The position numbers and the translations under genes were made by a program. A DNA stretch of 9,409 bases from Nitrospirota bacterium. Its GTDB lineage: Bacteria > Nitrospirota > Nitrospiria > Nitrospirales > Nitrospiraceae. Location: contig VBOM01000196.1 in assembly GCA_005877535.1 (NCBI GenBank), positions 1 through 9,409 of the forward strand, given 5' to 3'. Under the pieces are notes generated by a model, which worked only from the letters and a program-made list of their open reading frames with translations, searched no databases and was not told where the DNA came from. This document shows positions 7,036-9,409 of this stretch, piece after piece. Position 1 is the first letter of the stretch, and every line of letters starts with the position of its first letter.

Positions 7036-7774
7036 GCCGCACCGCCGCTCTTGGCGACTTCTGATCGAAAGGGTACGTCTTGCAAAACGATTTCATCGGG
7101 CATTGCCGACAGGAGGGATTTCTTGCCGTGCAACAGGTCGCCCCAAAGTCCATCATCGCCTGGTTGAAGTCATAGCCCTTCCCACTTGGAATTAAGGCTT
7201 CCGACAATTGCCAGAGCCTTGCCTTTTGAGTCTTGGGATCGCCCTTCGCCATGAACACCCGATGAAGAACCCGAATCACATTTGTATCCAGGATCGGGGC
7301 ATCTTCATTGAATGCGAACGATCGAATCGCGCCGGCCGTGTAACGTCCGATTCCCTTGAACGACAGTAATTCATCCGCGTCGCTCGGAAGATGGCCCCCA
7401 TACCGCTCCACTGTCTCGCAGGCGATACTATGTAACCGCTCCGGCCGAATATTGTAGCCTAGTGGGTACCACGTCTTCTTCACATCCGAGACCGGCGCAT
7501 CAGCCAACTCTTCAAAGCTTGGGTAGCGGCCTAGAAACTCATGGTACTTCGGAATCACCCGATCGACCTGCGTCTGCTGCAACATCACTTCAGAGATCAG
7601 AATGTGATAGGGGTCGGAGGTCTTTCGCCAAGGCAGATCGCGGCCATGTTTCTCGTACCACTTCAGCAACCGAACCTGAAAACGGCGCTTCTGCGAGGGG
7701 ACGAGGCCTGGGGCCTTCTTCGCTCTCGTCTTCTTGCTCTGAGAGGATGTTCGTGAGCCAGAGGTGGTGGGCAT
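7022..7774 (-). CDS. mutY: A/G-specific adenine glycosylase MutY, short form without NUDIX-like domain
   Basis: A 250-residue HhH-GPD glycosylase that removes adenine paired with 8-oxoguanine. Visible elements are LPWR (47-50), SEVMLQQTQVDRV with catalytic E62, the helix-hairpin-helix LLSFKGIGRYTAGAI (136-150), ILDTNVIRVL with the essential D163, and a [4Fe-4S] ligand set C215-x6-C222-x2-C225-x5-C231. The protein stops 19 residues after the last cysteine, so the NUDIX-like domain that recognises 8-oxoguanine in E. coli MutY (about 350 residues) is absent. The first 25 residues are a basic tail. The ATG at 7774 is chosen because a promoter lies just upstream (7827-7798); the in-frame ATG at 7864 would lie ahead of that promoter. 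A relative acting on G:T mismatches (MIG type) is the main alternative. First gene of a three-gene operon. Confidence 0.85.
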   Translation of the reverse strand: MPTTSGSRTSSQSKKTRAKKAPGLVPSQKRRFQVRLLKWYEKHGRDLPWRKTSDPYHILISEVMLQQTQVDRVIPKYHEFLGRYPSFEELADAPVSDVKKTWYPLGYNIRPERLHSIACETVERYGGHLPSDADELLSFKGIGRYTAGAIRSFAFNEDAPILDTNVIRVLHRVFMAKGDPKTQKARLWQLSEALIPSGKGYDFNQAMMDFGATCCTARNPSCRQCPMKSFCKTYPFDQKSPRAAVRHEGR

Positions 7775-7797
7775 CGCAACGTCAATCCAATGGCGGC

Positions 7798-7827
7798 ATT
7801 CTAGAAGTGCGTCCACCCAAAAATCAA
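7798..7827 (-). promoter_or_regulatory. Promoter of the mutY-mutT-exonuclease operon
   Basis: On the minus strand TTGATT (7827-7822) and TAGAAT (7803-7798) are separated by 18 bp. They match the sigma-70 boxes at four and five of six bases. Transcription would begin near 7791, leaving a leader of about 16 nt before the mutY ATG at 7774. This supports the shorter mutY start. Confidence 0.5.
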
Positions 7828-7882
7828 ATGGCAACCGGCAGGACAAGTGCTGCGGCCGATGCACCGAGCGCTGCCGGACGAT

Positions 7883-8098
7883 CTAGCCTGCATCATTCAT
7901 GACGGTTCGTCGCGAAATCGCTCAGTGCCGAGCCCGCCTGCCTGGACGCCGGCTCTATCGCGTCCAGGTGTGTTGTCACCGCGCTTGCGAGGTTGAGCGC
8001 CCTTTATATGATCGTGGCGCGAAGAGAGAATACCGCATTGGATTCTGACTCCTGTTTCCGCGATTGCAGCAAAAACGCTCACGAATAATGCGAGTTAG
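7883..8098. mobile_element. MITE-like element with degenerate terminal inverted repeats
   Basis: A 216-bp non-coding unit. The left end CTAGCCTGCATCATTCATGA (7883-7902) matches the reverse complement of the right end (8079-8098) at 15 of 20 positions. Inside is a 9-bp perfect stem (CCTGGACGC at 7941-7949 with GCGTCCAGG at 7960-7968) and a second 5-bp stem (7981-7985 with 7996-8000). No transposase frame is present, so any mobility would have depended on an enzyme encoded elsewhere. The left end is also similar, without gaps, to the right end of the element at 9220-9409 (26 of 36). The degeneracy suggests an old insertion. Confidence 0.6.
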
Positions 8099-8349
8099 CA
8101 CTCATCCGTCACCTCTGTCTGAATCTCTCAAATTTCCAGATTCTTCTGCTTAATTTTCGTCATTGTCTGCTTCTCCATCTGTCTGGCCACACCTTCTCCT
8201 CCCCAACTTTTGGGTACCAGTAGATTCCAAAGATCTCTATTTCTTTGACAACCACTCGTTCACCTACTAGCCTTTCATCAGGCAAATACAATGTCATCAG
8301 GATCCTTAACAGCGAGACCCCTCTAGAAACGGATGCCTTTTTAGGAAAC
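8099..8349. other. Pyrimidine-rich intergenic leader of the PilZ genes
   Basis: About 250 bp, strongly enriched in C and T on the plus strand and without a credible gene. It contains the promoter candidate at 8245-8273 and otherwise shows nothing I can name. Confidence 0.5.
8245..8273 (+). promoter_or_regulatory. Candidate promoter of the PilZ gene pair
   Basis: A perfect -35 consensus TTGACA (8245-8250) is followed after 17 bp by TAGCCT (8268-8273), a poor -10 box with only the TA and final T matching. The start would be near 8280, giving a leader of about 74 nt. Only the -35 box is strong. Confidence 0.35.
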
Positions 8350-8353
8350 ATGT

Positions 8354-8671
8354 ATGGTGGAACAGAGGCAGCACGTTCGATATCAGGTGGAATTCCCTGC
8401 TACCTTCGCGGGCGACCATAGCGGGATAGGAATCGTGTACAACCTCGGGATGGGTGGCTGTAAGGTCGTGAGCGATCTTGCGGTAAAGAACGGCGCCATC
8501 CTCACACTGCACCTCCAGATTCCCGAACAGACTTTTGCCATCACCATTCGAGCTGCCACAGTCCAGTGGACTCTGGAACTCGAGTTTGGGTTGGAATTTC
8601 TTGAGATGCAAGGGATGGAACGAGCCCGTCTTGAACAGTTCCTGGCAACCCAAGTGAACATCGCCCCTTAG
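8354..8671 (+). CDS. Single-domain PilZ protein, altered c-di-GMP motif
   Basis: 105 residues, consisting of one PilZ domain and little else. PilZ domains bind the second messenger cyclic di-GMP through an RxxxR motif and a (D/N)xSxxG motif. RxxxR is present as R5-QHV-R9. The second motif reads N30-L-G32-M-G-G35, with glycine where serine is usual, so binding may be weakened or lost. The following beta strands and the QW...FGLEFL end (71-83) are typical. AGGA at 8345-8348 precedes the ATG at 8354; another ATG at 8350 is out of frame. A paralogue follows 20 bp downstream. The target process (motility, attachment, polysaccharide export) cannot be told from the sequence. Confidence 0.82.
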   Translation: MVEQRQHVRYQVEFPATFAGDHSGIGIVYNLGMGGCKVVSDLAVKNGAILTLHLQIPEQTFAITIRAATVQWTLELEFGLEFLEMQGMERARLEQFLATQVNIAP

Positions 8672-8691
8672 GAACCATTCAATACACAGTT

Positions 8692-9015
8692 ATGGTCACT
8701 AGAAAACATCCCAGATTTTCCGTATCGCTCTCCAGCACCTTGATACAGAAGGATCACTTTCGCCATACTGGGGCAGTACGAAACATTTCGGCCAAGGGAT
8801 GTCGCGTAGACAGTATCATCAGCCCCTATACCGGAATGCAGCTCACCGTACAATTACATATTCCTGGTGAGTCCAGGCCGATCTTAATCGATAATGCCGC
8901 AGTCCGCTGGTCCGGGTCCTCCGGCATCGGCCTGGAGTTCCTGACGATAGCTCCCCCGCATCAAGACCGACTGGACCGCATGATCCAGCAGCTCCAACCC
9001 AAGACCGGCCTTTAG
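8692..9015 (+). CDS. Single-domain PilZ protein with canonical c-di-GMP motifs
   Basis: 107 residues, again one PilZ domain. RxxxR is R4-KHP-R8, and the second motif is the canonical N31-I-S33-A-K-G36, so c-di-GMP binding is expected. VRWSG and GIGLEFL (71-83) align with the same part of the neighbouring paralogue, and the two probably arose by duplication. It starts 20 bp after that gene and is likely co-transcribed; no good ribosome site sits at the usual distance, so translation may depend on the upstream gene. The stop codon TAG (9013-9015) coincides with the first bases of a repeat element. The C-terminus may therefore have been set by the insertion, although the domain itself is complete. 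Confidence 0.85.
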   Translation: MVTRKHPRFSVSLSSTLIQKDHFRHTGAVRNISAKGCRVDSIISPYTGMQLTVQLHIPGESRPILIDNAAVRWSGSSGIGLEFLTIAPPHQDRLDRMIQQLQPKTGL

Positions 9016-9199
9016 GAGCCTGTTCGACATTGACCGTTCTACTGCGGCGAACGATCCGCGACCAGCTGCGTCGTTCTCGGTCAGAAAAAATCCTCAATGT
9101 TTTCCAGCGAATACACCTCCGGTTTTTCCAGGCCTGCGGCCTCGCATCTGGCCGCACCTCCTTCGCCTCGTTACGAAGGCAATGACGGACAGGCTCCTA
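9013..9199. mobile_element. MITE-like element with 22-bp terminal inverted repeats and TA ends
   Basis: A 187-bp non-coding unit. TAGGAGCCTGTTCG and onward at 9013-9034 matches the reverse complement of 9178-9199 at 19 of 22 positions. Each arm continues into its own small hairpin (CGTTC/GAACG at 9035-9053; CCTTCG/CGAAGG at 9160-9179). A further 7-bp perfect stem lies inside (9135-9141 with 9150-9156). The outermost bases are TA on both sides, which would fit the TA target duplication made by IS630/Tc1-mariner transposases, but TA may equally belong to the repeat itself. No transposase is encoded. Confidence 0.75.
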
Positions 9200-9219
9200 G
9201 TAGGCGCCCTTCCCTCTAG

Positions 9220-9409
9220 CCCGCACAATTCACAAAGGCTTCTACTGCAACCGCCGATACGCCGCTGCGACAAGCCTGACGGTGGGCGGGCTTGCCGCTC
9301 GGTCGGTCAACATACTGTTTCAAGTATGCCTCCCTCCCTCACGGCTCCCCGCGCCCGTCTCGCTTGCCGTCTCGGCGGTTTCGTCACGACCCCTCGTGAA
9401 TAGTGCGGG
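9220..9409. mobile_element. MITE-like element reaching the window edge
   Basis: CCCGCACAATTCAC (9220-9233) and the reverse complement of the last 14 bases (9396-9409) differ at one position. The inverted similarity continues without gaps for 42 bp (31 of 42), including a perfect 9-bp pair AACCGCCGA (9249-9257) with TCGGCGGTT (9372-9380). Internal stems are CAAGCC/GGCTTG (9271-9276 with 9289-9294) and CATACT/AGTATG (9311-9316 with 9323-9328). CTAG precedes the left end, as at 7883; the matching right flank lies beyond the window. No coding content is credible. Confidence 0.72.

Noticed and set aside
7775..7864. 30-codon N-terminal extension of mutY
   Set aside because: A promoter-like pair at 7827-7798 lies within it and the extra residues are not part of the glycosylase fold.
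7897..8082. 61-codon minus-strand frame inside the left repeat element
   Set aside because: It falls wholly within a unit bounded by inverted repeats and reads through its stem-loops; no ribosome site or domain.
9182..9403. 73-codon frame across the two right-hand repeat elements
   Set aside because: It spans the end of one element, the gap and most of the next; composition is Pro/Arg-rich and explained by the repeats.
9013..9409. CRISPR array or tandem repeat array
   Set aside because: The repeats are inverted terminal pairs of different elements, not regularly spaced direct repeats; none occur elsewhere in the window.

Overview
The window looks like a chromosomal piece of a Gram-negative bacterium of moderately high GC. 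The style of the genes (an AmpG permease, a proline/alanine/methionine-rich outer-membrane lipoprotein, stand-alone PilZ proteins, short non-autonomous repeats with terminal inverted repeats) resembles Nitrospira (phylum Nitrospirota). That assignment comes from memory of similar proteins and repeats, not from a search.

Left part (1-1680), all on the minus strand: the N-terminal 301 residues of an AmpG-type muropeptide permease run off the left edge. A 217-bp gap separates them from a small unrecognised exported or anchored protein (1121-1600). Between that gene and the divergent tRNA-modification operon lies a compact regulatory-looking segment. It holds two directly abutting perfect inverted repeats (1614-1661) and then a consensus -10 box only 9 bp before the mtaB ATG, which suggests a leaderless mRNA.

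Centre (1680-5911), plus strand: mtaB and miaB overlap by 4 bp. They encode the two methylthiotransferases that act on tRNA position 37 (t6A- and i6A-containing tRNAs). A 419-bp non-coding stretch follows. Next come a previously easy-to-miss 46-residue membrane protein (4780-4920) and a 305-residue lipoprotein, probably one transcription unit with its own promoter at 4721-4750.

Centre-right (5918-7803), minus strand: a tightly overlapping operon mutY-mutT-exonuclease, with a promoter at 7827-7798. MutY lacks the usual NUDIX-like C-terminal domain, and the next gene, overlapping by 14 nt, is a free-standing NUDIX protein. A DnaQ-fold 3'-5' exonuclease is coupled to it by an ATGA overlap. Together they form a plausible oxidised-guanine defence and DNA-fidelity module.

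Right part (7883-9409): a repeat-rich accessory segment. Two tandem single-domain PilZ genes (the first with an altered c-di-GMP motif) are bracketed by three MITE-like elements without transposase: 7883-8098, 9013-9199 and 9220-9409 (running to the window end). The first and third share terminal sequence. The second begins inside the stop codon of the second PilZ gene. This repeat set, which has no coding explanation, is the most interesting unexplained structure in the window.
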